A DNA stretch of 64,000 nucleotides from Macrosoma leucophasiata (GCA_036365455.1 JAWQUS010000026.1:12976001-13040000), one strand, 5' to 3'. Numbered from the stretch's first letter, positions 1-11,240 are shown. Translations and numbers: made by a program. The notes: a model not told the origin generated them from the sequence alone.

Positions 1-115
1 TTATTGATTTGTATGTCGTGAAAGCGGCAAATAAACATACTGATCATGTCAATCCTCAATCGTGAATTTATTGTGTCAGAAGATATTTTGGATCCTTACA
101 TCTTTTATTTGAAAA

Positions 116-474
116 GCGCGCCAAGCCTCGCGGCTGGTGTAGATCGTAAGTGATCTACGCGGTTAAGCGATACGGGCGCGGTCGGGTGTGTGCTGGGTGA
201 CCGCTAGTGGCAAATTTAAGTGCGCGTTTCCGTGCTTCGGAAGGCACGTTAAGCCGTCGGTCCCGGTTTCTATCGATAGACAGCAGTCGTTAAACCTTGT
301 CGGAGGCCTTCTGGGCGGTTTTAAGAACATCTGACAGCGGGTTGGCGACTAACCCGTATCTCCACCAATCCGCATTGGAGCAGCGTGGTGGAGTAAGCTC
401 CAGGCCTCCTCCCAAAAAGGGGAAAGACTCGTGCCCAGCAGTGGGACGTATAATAGGTTGCCATTGTTATTATA
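116..474 (+). repeat. 5S-rRNA-like SINE (family D), copy 1
   Basis: Full-length copy of a roughly 360-bp family seen five times in near-complete form in this window. Positions 150-211 resemble the 3' two thirds of 5S rRNA: ggttaagc, then cgggcgcggt, then gggtgaccgc, in 5S order and spacing. These blocks correspond to the box A and box C parts of the 5S internal promoter. The 3' part (380-460) ends in cccagcagtgggacgta and an AT-rich tail. It is too diverged at its 5' end to be a working 5S gene. Confidence 0.7.
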
Positions 475-683
475 GGGACAAAAAAATCTGTCAACGCATT
501 TTTATCGGTTAAGTACAATTTTGTTTTGATGACAATGATGAATCTTAAAGAAACACGGAAGGTTTTTAAGGACCGGATATTCTGCCTACCCCGTAAGAGT
601 ATTTTAATTACATACAATTACTTAAACTTTTAACACAATACACCAAATTCACAAGACCACATTCTGAGAATCTCTAGGTTGAC

Positions 684-1150
684 TTGTCTCCCTACAAAAA
701 CGCGCCGTTCGTATTGTTAACGACCCGGGACTTACTCGAACATCTGAGCCTGCGCAGAGACATTGGGAGTCTATGCGTTTTATACCATCTCTACAATGGC
801 GAGTGCCCTGCTGAACTGTTCGACATGGTGCCACCGTCTCTTTTCCTACACCGTACTACCTGCCAAAGAGAGAAGTTCCACCCTCACCGACTGGACACCT
901 GGCAATGTTCAACGGTGAGGTTCTCACGTTCGTTTTTGCCCAGAACGTGTAAATTGTGGAATGAACTTCCCTCTGAGGTGTTCCCTCGGTGCTACAATAT
1001 GGGGTTCTTCAAAAATTACGTCAAAAGAGTCCTTCAGGGCTGGCAGCGCGTTGGCGACTCCCCTGGTGTTGCAAATGTTCATAGGCGACGGTGACTACTT
1101 TCCATCAGGTGTTCCGTCTGCTTATCTGTCAATCCTTTAACATAAAAAAA
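684..1150 (+). pseudogene. LINE pol C-terminal fragment and 3' end
   Basis: The 136-codon open stretch at 684-1094 reads like the extreme C-terminus of a non-LTR retrotransposon reverse transcriptase protein. It has a leucine-rich 'GSLCVLYHLYNGEC' block followed by 'FLPRTCKLWNELPSEVFP' and a basic end. No catalytic FADD motif is present, so it is 5' truncated. The 3' untranslated part ends near 1141 in an A run. The same tail (ggctggcagcgcgttggc, then ggtgttgcaaatgttcata) recurs at 19545-19773 and, interrupted, at 11949-12722. I cannot assign the clade with confidence; jockey- or CR1-like is a guess. Confidence 0.6.
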
Positions 1151-1382
1151 CAGTAGTAAACGTTCATTTATTATTTGCCAATATCATCGGAAAAAGTTGG
1201 AATCTACCTTTCATTGGAACAACAAAAAATATTCATATGTCGAACAATAATCCTCTTATGAAAACAATCATTGTTCAACTCTAATCGGCTTATATTTAGG
1301 TTTCAACCTATCCAGTCTCAGTTAATTACATTTTTAGTTAGTATATAGTTGAAAAAAAAAACCGTATAGTTATCCCGTTATA

Positions 1383-1608
1383 TGACCGCCGGGTAGGCCA
1401 GCGGTGTGAGATGACTGTTTGATTCGAAGGGTCGCGGGTTCGATCCCCGCACCGGGACAAATATTTGTATGGCCTACAGATATTTGTTTCGGGTCTGGGT
1501 GTTTGTGTGTGTTGTATGTGTACAACGGCACCCACGACACAGGTTTATACCTACTGTGGGGCTGTGAGTGTAAGCGTATTTTATTTATTATTTATTTATT
1601 TATCGTAT
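1383..1608 (+). repeat. tRNA-derived SINE (family E), copy 1
   Basis: A tRNA-like head at 1388-1458 contains ggttcgatccc (1439-1449 region), a near-perfect pol III B box, and a plausible A box in taggccagcgg. The body continues past the tRNA part to a (attt)n tail at 1576-1602, as in a SINE rather than a tRNA gene. Other copies lie at 25400-25498 and 52308-52520 on the minus strand. Confidence 0.65.
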
Positions 1609-1611
1609 AGA

Positions 1612-1690
1612 TGAAGCTCGCGGGCGAAGGCACCACCGCATTATCCAATATTCTTGCCGCGAAATGGTTGTGTTCAGCACTATCGTGTTA
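1612..1690 (+). repeat. Family A repeat, fragment
   Basis: About 80 bases match the 5' third of family A (agctcgcgggcg, accaccgcattacc, agcactatcgtgtt). It abuts the tail of the family E SINE. Confidence 0.6.
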
Positions 1691-2290
1691 ATCTAACTTC
1701 ATCTAATATCTTTGCTTTCGGCTTGTGACGCTTGTTTTCTTATAACGTTAACACATAAAATTATCATCTGAAAACCAAGCTCACAGACAACCAATGTATT
1801 TTAGAAAAGCAAAAAAATTTTAAGCTAAATCTGATGTGTTTTTCTTTTGACGATGATGATTTCCTTAATTTTTTTCGTGTTGGCAACTATTTAAGATCAA
1901 CGACGCTTGCTGACGGCACTTAAAATATTAGTTTAATTTCAAATCAATTAATAAAAATGACATTCTTAACGCTTAAGCGTGTGCAATTGTAGACATCGTT
2001 TAACACTTGGCTAGATCCTCTGCTCATTCATTCCACTTGTTACTAAGGCAGAAGTAGAGAACACTGACTCTCATATCACAGATTATTCTAGTTTGAGAGT
2101 CAGGGGTCCATAAGTGTAGCCCAACTTGATTAGCTCTTAGCCTTAGTTTCATCTCTGTAACCTAGATTATAAGAGTTAATGAATAAACATTTATTATTAT
2201 TATTCCACTTATTTATTGACACAACTTATTTTATAATTTTTTACATATATATGTATAAAAACAAACAACAAATATATATAAAAAATTCAA
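1691..2290. other. AT-rich stretch, nothing recognised
   Basis: No open reading frame of note and no repeat recognised. A short hairpin lies at 2064-2103 (arms ctgactctca and tgagagtcag). Confidence 0.4.
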
Positions 2291-2296
2291 AAATAG

Positions 2297-3216
2297 TGTA
2301 CCGCCGGCAGCGGGAGCAGGGTCCAAGCTGCCGGTGGTTAGGGACAAAGAGACAGGAACCTCCTCAGTATGCGTGCCGTGCCGAGGAGTACCTACTGCTT
2401 TCTGTATCAGACCCTTGATCCCTTTTATTATTATTATTCTCGTCAGCACGGGGTCCAATTTGAACCCCGGACCTTTGTCAGGCTTGCGCGGGGACATGGG
2501 GGGTCCAACACGTAGAGGCCCTTTCGAGAATTTTGATCTATTTTGTAATGGGTTATATTCGGTGGGACCTCTCTCTGGCTGCATCAATAGTTAATACAGA
2601 CACAGACCGACCCCGCAGAATATAATGGGACTATTGTAATGGATAAATGATTCGCCAAACTTTGGGCTATGTGGGTGAACTGGGGGAACTAGCTGGCTGG
2701 GCCTATGGAGTGAGATCCAGCACCTGCCTATATTCAACATCTCACATTATCGAATCCTATTTTAGGCAGGTGGTGACTCGCCTCTCCTTGGTGGCCCCCC
2801 CAAACAGCCAACCCAATGGTCGACGGGGGGCAACACTGTTGAGAGAGGCTGGGGGTGTCGAGAGGTGTGGCCCCGGTTTCACCATCACGAGCGAGTAATC
2901 TCGAGCTCGGAGCGGGCTTCCCCGCTATTATGCCTTTAGACACTTCCACCCCCGAGTGTATGGCTCTTTCAGAAATTTAGACAACAGCCTATTATCGAAA
3001 TTTCTGCAAATGCCATACCTCTAGCGCCCCACTCTGACCGGCCAATGAAGGCAAGCCAGAGGTGAGAGACCTGATGCTCTGTCTGGCCGTACCTCTGTGT
3101 GGCGGACGAGGCGGAGCCCAGTTCTCTCGGAGGAACTCGAGATGATGGTAGGGGGTAGTGTCGCTACTCACCAACAGCTCGCCACAAGCTGCTCTGTCCC
3201 CTTATTATTATTATTA
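2297..3216 (+). repeat. GC-rich probable LINE fragment ending in (TTA)n
   Basis: This block is much richer in G+C than its surroundings and ends in (tta)n at 3202-3216, a tail used by several lepidopteran LINEs. It has no long open frame. A frame at 2334-2594 contains a hydrophobic run followed by NLNPGP, vaguely like the start of some CR1/L2-type proteins. Assignment as a LINE remnant is inference from base composition and the tail. Confidence 0.4.
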
Positions 3217-3747
3217 GATGTGATGTAAAAAATGTACGGTTCTTTAATCTTACAGAATTTTTATTTTCAGTGTACGCTGGACACTTTTGCAAGTTTCCCT
3301 CCACATCAGACAGCACTCCTTATCCTCATACCTAACCTAAACAAAAGAGACTTGTCAAACCTTAATAATCACGATAATATGTATTTAACATAAACAAAAT
3401 AAAGGTAAACAAGTAAACGGGAACGCATTAAGAGGCAACCGGGAGTAAATTCACGCTCAATCAAAATGTAAATCCCGTAACGCAGTTATAATTCTATTTA
3501 TGCGCAACGGTAAACTAGACATTGTATATGCCGATATAGGGAAGAGATTCTGTCAATATCGATATTTAATTTTATTACTGACAATCCTATATTTAAACTC
3601 GCGAGATGAGCTGAAAATGTCACTTTGCTATTTATTGGTCTACGTGTAACAATCTTACATTTAGACTATAATTTTTTTTTTTAATTTAGACTATAATATT
3701 ATATAAGAAGCTGAAAATTTAATTTTCTTATTTATTGGTTCGGTTCC
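3217..3747. other. AT-rich stretch, nothing recognised
   Basis: No coding signal. Part of 3480-3600 is weakly similar to 4270-4410 (gatat-gccga-atag-gaagat order), suggesting an old duplicated non-coding repeat. Confidence 0.3.
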
Positions 3748-3827
3748 TGTGGCACTCGAGGATTTGTACCACCACATTACCTAATCTATCGTCAAAATAT
3801 GATAATGTTTAGCACTATCGGGTTCCA
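3748..3827 (+). repeat. Family A repeat, old fragment
   Basis: Diverged match to the 5' part of family A, ending at agcactatcgggttcc. Confidence 0.5.
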
Positions 3828-3969
3828 GTAAAATTATGACATGAGTACATAAATATGCTAATAACTATCATAAATATAAAATAACTTGAGCCTCAGTGAT
3901 GCCAATGCATCTGCAATTTAATCTTTGTTTTTTGTTTCATATCTATAAACTGCACTATTCACTTACCTA

Positions 3970-4140
3970 CTTAGTTTTTTTTGTGAAATGGTAGTGGCAA
4001 ACAAGCATGCAGTTCACATTGATGTTAAGTGATGACTGCAGCCTATAGACATCCACACAAAGACCAAGGTCAAAATACAGATGCGTTACCACTCCAGAGA
4101 CCTAAGGAGTTTTGCCTCTGTACCGGAAAGAAAGGCCTGT
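3970..4140 (-). repeat. Family A repeat, truncated copy
   Basis: Reads gtggcaaacaagcatgcag at its left, with the A-tail side as a T run. It stops in the middle of the family, directly at a short inverted repeat (4139-4182). Confidence 0.75.
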
Positions 4141-4182
4141 CTATGTAAATAGTGAGGCCCTGTCCTTACTATTTACATAGAC
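4139..4182. repeat. Perfect inverted repeat, 15-base arms
   Basis: gtctatgtaaatagt at 4139-4153 is the reverse complement of 4168-4182, with a 14-base spacer. It sits where the family A copy breaks off. Confidence 0.9.
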
Positions 4183-5053
4183 CGGTGTATGACATGGAAA
4201 TACTTTGTTATCGATACACATCTGTTACTAAGCAACAGTCTTGAATTTAAACAGACCATGAGAAGCTATAAGTTTTATAATTATTTTAACACGCGAATAC
4301 GCAATGGTAGACGAGACATGAATAATATGGATATGCCGAAATAGAGAAGATATTGTGTCTATTGCGAAATATTGATTACTTGATAAAATAGTTTTGCCCT
4401 TTGACAAATTTAAAGATGAGGTGTCATACAAACTTCTGTTTCAAAAATTAAGACCACGAGAGTAAAATGAACTCATTTAACTGTTCAAATAGTAAGTGAT
4501 GTTTATAAGGCAAAGGCGTTTTGAGGAAAATAAAAAAGAAAACTTTAAAAAACAATGACTTTAATATTGTTTTGGTGGGACTTGAACTCGCGACCACTGG
4601 GATCATTAGTCCAGCCTCTCTACTTACTGAGTAGACTATAGAATGTTTCTTACACATTCATTGTCGCAAGGAGACAAGGTGGCGATATTTTCTTGAAAAA
4701 AAAGCATTTCTTATTGTGAAAAATCATTAAATTAAAAAAAAAAAAACATTTAAATGTACCACCTAGTAATTTTTCAACTCTGTAAAAATAAAACTTTAAA
4801 TTTTAATTAAATATCGATGCCAGTAACATCACTAGTATAACAAAATTGTTTTCTTGTTTTCAACAATAATTCGTTTCCCCTAATTTATATTACGTTCTTA
4901 AACTTTCAGCTTAGAGACGCTTTTGTTTTGTCCGATGTTTAATTAATATCAACTCGGGTATTTCACTGCGGAATCCCAATGATAATATTCTACTGGACCA
5001 GGGCTACCAAGTTTTAACGGTCTAGAGAAATGAAGGTTTTAATTCGGGGGGCT
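4183..5053. other. AT-rich stretch, nothing recognised
   Basis: No coding or repeat signal that I can name. Confidence 0.3.
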
Positions 5054-5624
5054 CTTATGTAAGGCGGTAAACAAGCATGCAGCTCTTACTGTTGTTAAGT
5101 GATGACAGCAGCCTATAGACATGTACAAAAACCAGAGGTCAAAATGCAGATGCGTTGCTACCCCCGAGAGCTAAGTTGTTATGTCTCTGTGATAGTTATT
5201 ACGGGGTCATATATCACCATCTTTTTTTTTTTTTAATGTTTTAAAAGTGGCAAACAAGCATACAGTTCACATTGATGTTAAGTGATGACTGCAGCCTATA
5301 GACACCCACACAATGACCAGAGGTAAAAATGCAGATGCGTTACCACTCCTGAGGCCTAAGGTGTTATGGCTCTGTGCCGGAAATTACAGGGCCGTAGATT
5401 ACCACCTGACTGGAACACGATAGTGCTGAACACTACCATTTAGCGGCAAGTATATTAGGTAATGCGGTGGTGCCTACGCCCGCGAGCTCCGTCACTGGAG
5501 CTCTACCACCAGTAAAAATCTAACCGGAACACGATAGGGCCGAATACTACCATTTCGGAAGATAGATTAGGTAATGTGTGTGCCAACGCTCTGGAGTTCC
5601 GGCTCTGAAACTCTACCACCAGTA
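5054..5624 (-). repeat. Family A, older subfamily, split copy
   Basis: Left part 5054-5221 and right part 5518-5624 join to make one older-type copy (acggggtcatatatcaccat, then ctaaccggaacacgata). A younger copy interrupts it at 5223-5517. The bases atct at 5219-5222 and 5518-5521 look like the target duplication. Confidence 0.75.
5223..5517 (-). repeat. Family A, younger subfamily, full-length nested copy
   Basis: Complete copy from its T run to ctctaccaccagta. It is inserted inside the older copy 5054-5624, which dates the two subfamilies relative to each other. Confidence 0.8.
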
Positions 5625-5755
5625 GATTAAAGTAAGTTTTAGGTGGTCATTAAACCCTAGGAATGTTTTTTTATCGAATATCTATTATCGCGTCACGACC
5701 CGGTTTGTAAAATCACGGAAATGAGTGTTAAACGCGAGTGTTTTAAAAGTTATAT

Positions 5756-5935
5756 ATTACTAGGTATTGCCCGCGGCTTCACCCGCGTGGATGTCGAAAA
5801 GAAGCCTATATTCTTTCTCAAAGTCAGCACTATCTCTGTACCGAATTTCATTAAAATCGGTTCAGTTGTTTGGAAGTGAAAAGGTAACAGACAGACAGAG
5901 TTACTTTCGTAGGGATTATATATCATAGGAGTTTT
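5756..5935 (+). repeat. Lepidopteran-type dispersed repeat (group J)
   Basis: Contains cccgcggcttcacccgcg, then a 'ttcattaaaatcggttcag' block and an acagacagacaga run. This is the layout of a group of short degraded repeats seen repeatedly in this window (17217, 21165, 35478, 47770 and others). Confidence 0.5.
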
Positions 5936-5991
5936 GGAACGAAAAGTTTGATATGTAATTTTAAATGAAAATATGCATGTTTTATTACGAA

Positions 5992-6236
5992 AACATGATG
6001 TTTATTTTTCGCAATAACACATGCGAGTGAACTTTATAAATGAAAAAAAAACCGGAAACCGACCCTGAATCGAATAAAAATCAAAAAGGGAAAGCAAAAT
6101 TCGACGCATCGGTGTGGGACTTCAGTATCTTAGTGATAAAGTGGCTGGACTGGTTATCCTGAGGTCGCAGGTTCGATTCCTGCCCGAAGTCAAATTTTTA
6201 TTTCCGGTTTTTCTTTAATTTATAACATGATGTTTA
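5992..6236 (+). repeat. Segment with tRNA-like core between 13-base direct repeats
   Basis: aacatgatgttta occurs at 5992-6004 and 6224-6236, as a target duplication would. Inside, 6118-6192 is tRNA-like: gacttc pairs with gaagtc at the ends, the T arm is perfect (gcagg ttcgatt cctgc), and a B box is at 6170-6180. The D arm is poor. Imperfect inverted repeats (gaaaaa...ccggaaa near 6041, tttccggtttttc near 6201) also frame the core. It could be a SINE, a tRNA pseudogene or a MITE that captured one. Confidence 0.45.
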
Positions 6237-6834
6237 CCATAATTTTACGAAAAATGTAGTTTTAACAAGAAACATGTTTGAAATTGAACCGAATTTTCGG
6301 TCGCATTGCTTGAATTGTGGTAAGGGGGATATTTCAGCAAAAATATTAAAAAAAAAACGCGTTAACTATTACACTATACAGATTTAATGAACGAGGCCGA
6401 CTCCCAATAAGCTGTTTTTTAATAGTTCAAACAATGAACAGTTGTTGGTTGTTACATTACAACCAACCCTACATTTGATTAACCGAGGCTTGTCGTTGCG
6501 TGTAATTGAATTATTTTCAGAATATTCATAAATATTCTGAAACAAAAGTTTGAAGTGGATTGTTAATGAATTCTTGGTGCGGTTTAAGATGGTGGACCAT
6601 TGATAGAAGATAATATAATTCATTGTTCTTTTGCCAATTCATTTACTGTTTGTTTATGTGTTAAGTGAAAGCTTAACTATCTATTTGGTGGTTTTTGGAG
6701 TGTTTGAAATAGGACTTAAAGTGCCTGGAATAAGAGTTATAATGCTAAGATAATGGGGAGGATTAAGGAATTGATCCCACAATTTTAGTCACAAAGATAA
6801 AACTAATTAGGCTTCAGCTTCAGGGATGGCAACG
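6237..6834. other. AT-rich stretch, nothing recognised
   Basis: A minus-strand open frame at 6384-6623 shows no recognisable domain and I do not support it as a gene. Confidence 0.3.
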
Positions 6835-7123
6835 GTTTTTTTATATAATGGAAGTGTCAAACAAGCATGCAGTTCACATTGATGGTATGTGATGACTGCA
6901 GCCTATAGACACCCACATCAAGACCGAGGTCAAAATTCCGATGTGTTACCACTCCTGAGGCCTAAGTTGTTATGCCTCTGTGTCGGAAATTACACGGCCA
7001 TACATTACCACCTGACCGGAACACGATAGTGCTGAACACTACCATTTAGCGGCAAGTATATTAGGTAATGTGGTGGTGCCTTCGCCCGCGAGCTCCGTCA
7101 CTGAAGCGCTACCACCAGTAAAG
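6835..7123 (-). repeat. Family A, full-length copy
   Basis: Runs from a T run and ataatggaagtg to gctaccaccagta. The terminal block (gtcactggggctctaccacc) recurs alone at 7217-7243, so this end is duplicated or an older copy was split by sequence 7124-7216. Confidence 0.75.
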
Positions 7124-7243
7124 CTTACTTCGCTCGTTATCATTTCACTTCGCTCATCATCGTTATCGTGTTTGTTATCTTTTTTTATTGGTCGTTATTG
7201 TCGTAATTATCTAAATGTCACTGGGGCTCTACCACCAGTAAAA

Positions 7244-7624
7244 TATTTATAGAATAATGAGTCAAACAAGAAAGTGAAATGACAATGACTTTCCCAAGCT
7301 GACTAAACGGTGAGTCACTTGCGTTGCGTCCGGGAAAACCGACGAGTCACGGCGCGGGTGATTACACCCAAAATACATTGTCTGAAAAACTTCAATTGGA
7401 ACTTTTTTCGAATTCCCGGAAATGAGGTTGTAGTCATTATACTGGCTAGGTCTTGGCTCCAGGAATATAGGTGGAATAAAGGAGAGGAGTAATTATATGG
7501 GTCCACAAAATCGTTAGGGTTTACCATATGTTAAGTTATAGAAGTAAGTAAAAAAAAATAATATTTTTTTAAGGTAAAAAACAAAATGCATTGTAATTTT
7601 GAGTAGGTATACAGAAAGCGAAAG
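7244..7624. other. Nothing recognised
   Basis: Short open frames on both strands (about 60-70 codons) have no recognisable domains. Confidence 0.3.
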
Positions 7625-7692
7625 CCTGCCCCCAAAAAGAGGAGAGACTCGTGCCCAGCAGTGGGACGTATAATGGGTTACCGTTATTATAC
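7625..7692 (+). repeat. 5S-like SINE (family D), 3' fragment
   Basis: Only the 3' end is present: gactcgtgcccagcagtggg and the ttattata tail. 5' truncation fits target-primed reverse transcription. Confidence 0.65.
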
Positions 7693-7773
7693 AGAAAGCG
7701 AGAGAAAGTTAGAAAAAAAATAAAATAAAAGAGAGTGTACCCACAGAGTTAACACCTGGTCCCAGAAATGTCT

Positions 7774-7895
7774 ATTTACTGGTGGTAAAGCTCCAGTGAC
7801 GGAGCTCGCGTGCGTACGCACCACCGCATTACCTGATAGACTTGCTGCTAAATGATAGTGATACTCTACCAACAGTTCTTAGCTCTACCACCAGA
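7774..7895 (+). repeat. Family A, 5' fragment
   Basis: Starts tttactggtggtaaagctcc and ends after about 85 bases. A short inverse piece of the same end (ctctaccaccag) follows at 7880-7893. Confidence 0.65.
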
Positions 7896-7899
7896 AAAA

Positions 7900-8047
7900 C
7901 CTGTAATCCTTGAAGGGGTAGGCAGAGCTAAATGCATTTATTCAAGCATACTTGCAAACCTCCTTGATTCACCGGTTACGTTTTGTCCCTTAAAACAACA
8001 GCGTAGTAATAGTGGCCTGCTATCACTAGACTACTTAGACAGTTAAA
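7900..8047 (-). repeat. tRNA-derived SINE (family B), internally deleted
   Basis: Has the 3' end (cctgtaatcc...ggtaggca) and the tRNA-like head (gtagtaatagtggcctgcta, ending acagttaaa) but lacks the middle of the element. Confidence 0.6.
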
Positions 8048-8929
8048 GTAAAATTGCCCTTTAATTATTTAAAGTACATATTTCACCAAACCCATAACAC
8101 AAACATAATATTACTGAGTAAACATACATTTCTGACTGAAATAGCTAACGGCTGGAACGCAAAAAAATATTTTACCTGTGAAATTGAGCATAGCAATACA
8201 ACACACACAACTTTGCGATTATATTCATTCAGGCGCTTTATAGAAATGCATTCAAACGTGCACCATGGGGTGACAAAAAAATAAACGTGATTTAACACGA
8301 TACAGCCGGGCATATACGGACAGAAACCGCGACGAGGCTTGCGCGAGACAAATTGTCGAGCGCCGCACCCGCACGGTCGCTGCGGTTGTCATATGTATCT
8401 ACGTAGAAGCCTACAGTAGTGTTGTCCTGTATTGTTTAAGCATGGTGAAAATGTACTGCATCTAACCTGAATTCTATCATGTATTTATCCTTTAACCACA
8501 CTTGTAAGACAACATAAATTATGGCTCATTGAAAAAGCTTCTATTCTGTCACTGAATTGATATGCAAAAAACGTATTCCAACGTGCATCATAGCAAAAGA
8601 CTATTTTTAAAACTGATTATGAAATTGGTGAACGGATTTGTTGTTACAGCAATCTATGACGTGCATATAAAATTGAAATAGATAACTGAATACATATAAG
8701 ATAAGATAATATAATTCGTTACGTTGATACATCGCGCGCCACTCGCGCACAATAGAGATCCTAGTGCATTTTGATATAAAATCGCATGTGCCAAACATAA
8801 TACAATAAAAGCGGACATACATGGACAGCAATCGCGAAAGAGCGAACACCTATGCCAGTTAAATTAAGTATATCTCTATGCCAGAGATTTCAAGACCGTA
8901 AATCATATTTTTTACATTACATTACTTGG
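8048..8929. other. Nothing recognised
   Basis: Short open frames only. A G+C-richer patch at 8310-8400 is not assigned. Confidence 0.3.
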
Positions 8930-8937
8930 GTATCAAT

Positions 8938-9270
8938 CAGTGCCGGATTAGCCATATAGCAGGAGTAGCAAATACTACGGGCCCCGCGCCATTAGGGGCC
9001 CCGTGCCTGTGCCCAAAAAAAAACACAAATATGTAATACACCTTAGCTATTCTCAAAGGGAACGTTGACCACTAATTATATAGGTACCTATATTATTATG
9101 TTTCAAGTTGGCAATACCACAATACTTACAGGGGGAATCCCCTAAATTTGTTTTCGATTCCTTTTCGTAAATGTTGTTTTATTTACGTCCTACATTGCAG
9201 TAGGCAATGTAACTCTAGGGCCCCATGGTCACATTTGCTACGGGCCCCGCACCGGCTTTATCCGGCACTG
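8938..9270. mobile_element. hAT-type MITE with exact 8-bp target duplication
   Basis: Terminal inverted repeats begin cagtgccggat and end atccggcactg. The 8 bases gtatcaat flank it exactly at 8930-8937 and 9271-9278. CA...TG ends with an 8-bp duplication are the signature of the hAT superfamily. The 333-bp element has no coding capacity, so it depends on a transposase from elsewhere. Inner arms add gggccccg on both sides. Confidence 0.85.
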
Positions 9271-9278
9271 GTATCAAT

Positions 9279-9810
9279 CACATTAAATAACAAAAACAAA
9301 TTTTTTGTACCTTAGCCACACTGAGTCTTCATATATTATAAGGCAACTTCAAAAATTACAAGATGGATTTTCGGACAGGTTTCATACATAATATTAACAT
9401 AGTATTACGCGTAAAACTTATAGAGTTGAATCAAAATAAACATTACAATGACTCCACTTGAACTAAAAATTGTTAATCCGTTTAAGAGTGAAAATAAACA
9501 AACGTAAATACTCCCAAAAATGTAACCTTCCTGGCGCAGTCGGGTAAAAATACATGAAGTACAACACTAAACGTGGTTGGCGACGAATTCCAGTTAAACT
9601 TTTTTTTTACAACAGTTTTCTTTCCTAGGTTCTGAATTTCGTTATTGCTTTACATTGCGATGTTGCTAAAAAATCTTAACAATTGTCTAAACTTTTTCCT
9701 GGATAAAAGTAATGAGCTTCGTTATTAGCAAATATATATAAATACATATTTTTTGTTTGAAATACAATGTATAAACATTACTATTAATTCAATATTTGAC
9801 AGGTACGCTT
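9279..9810. other. AT-rich stretch, nothing recognised
   Basis: No coding signal. It leads into an inverted repeat at 9812-9855. Confidence 0.3.
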
Positions 9811-9811
9811 A

Positions 9812-9855
9812 ACACATATAATGTGCATATGCACATTATTGCACATTATATGTGT
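9812..9855. repeat. Perfect inverted repeat, 16-base arms
   Basis: acacatataatgtgca at 9812-9827 is the reverse complement of 9840-9855. The 12-base loop itself contains a further copy of gcacatta. Confidence 0.9.
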
Positions 9856-9914
9856 AAATGCGCAGTACCTTTAAAGAAAATACATGTATCTATTAAAATT
9901 GACAATATTTTGTG

Positions 9915-10190
9915 TAACGAAGGTGGCAATCAAACAAGCATGCAGTTCACATGGATGTTAAGTGACGACTGCATAGGCTACACAAAAACCTGAGGTAAAA
10001 AAGCAGATGCATTGAAACCTCTGAGACAAGTTCTCAGGTGTTATGTTTCATTGATAGTTATTACGCGACATAATATCATCCATACATTACCATCTAACCG
10101 GAACACAATGGCGTTGAGTGGCAGATAGATGAGATAATTTGGTAATGTCTGCGCCCTCGAGTCCTTGCACTGAAACTCCACCACCAGAAC
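9915..10190 (-). repeat. Family A, older subfamily copy
   Basis: Diverged copy from aacgaaggtggcaatcaaac to aaactccaccaccag, sharing the older-type ctaaccggaacaca block. Confidence 0.65.
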
Positions 10191-10485
10191 AAAGCGGTAA
10201 ACTACCGTAAATATAAAAATCTGTTCAAATTTGCGCTGGTTATTTTAAAATACTTTTATATTTTTTTACATTTTCTAATGCAGACATGTTGCAGTGGCGT
10301 TGCGGGTTATATTTTATCTGGCACATCACTATGGGGCGCTAACAATTGCCGCATATTTATTCGTAGGCTGAAAACCTGAAATTTAGAGCGTAGTGATGTG
10401 TTGCTAGGTATTTTGATGTAATTCAAATAAACGTAATTTAATAGAAGTGGTATTGTAGGAACGTTACTCACACGACGTTATTAAC
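10191..10485. other. Nothing recognised
   Basis: AT-rich, no repeat or coding signal seen. Confidence 0.3.
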
Positions 10486-10486
10486 A

Positions 10487-10775
10487 CGTAACTTCGCGCC
10501 TGTAATCCCCGAAGGGTAAGGCAAAGGTAAATGCATGCATTCAAGCATACATGCAAACACTGACGATTCGCCGGTTTTGGCGCATATAACAGGTGGCGAG
10601 TCTGTTGACATCTCCGGACAAATTCCCAAACTCCGAAGTACTGGGAAATTTCTAAAAATATGGAAAAATCCCAATAGAACCAACGATAAAGGATTTAACA
10701 CCCTAAACTCTGATAGCCCCCGTCCCTGTAATCGAACGCAGGACCTCAGCGTATTAGTAAGGGAAGTACATGGAA
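10487..10775 (-). repeat. tRNA-derived SINE (family B)
   Basis: Near full length: 3' end acttcgcgcctgtaatcccc, body with gattcgccggtttt and gggaaatttct, and a decayed head holding aatcgaacgcaggacc (a B-box remnant on the minus strand). Open frames on both strands here are by-products of the repeat. Confidence 0.65.
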
Positions 10776-11051
10776 GGCATGTTATCTCTGATGATTTAAA
10801 GAATCTATATCCAGGCTTTTGTTTTATGATCAATTATAATCCCAACGTTAGTTTATTTATCTGCAGTGTGTTTTCATAGCCTCGACCGAGAAACGTATAG
10901 TGTGGTCTTAACAAAGAAGAGTTGTAGTCCTTAAAACTCTTCTTCATTCTGTAAATTATTCATTAGTGCCATCTGAGTAGCCTTATTCAGACTATTCTAC
11001 GTTAGGAAAATAAGGAATGATAAAGAATACATTAATAGAAAGAAATACTTC

Positions 11052-11240
11052 AGTCTATAGATATCTACATAAAAACGAATGGTGATGTAAATGCGTTGCT
11101 CTATGAGGCTTAAGCTCTATTTCCTCTCTACTAGAAATTACTAGGCCACACATCACCATCTAACCGGCATATGATAATGTTTAAATCTACCATTCAGCAG
11201 TAGATTGATACGCAGTGGTGCTTTACGTGTGATGAAGGCG
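11052..11240 (-). repeat. Family A, old truncated copy
   Basis: Weak but ordered matches (tctatagatatctacat, aaattactaggccac, catcaccatctaaccgg). Confidence 0.5.

Noticed and set aside
1383..1458. A functional tRNA gene
   Set aside because: The tRNA-like part is followed by a repeat body and tail present in other copies, so it is a SINE head.
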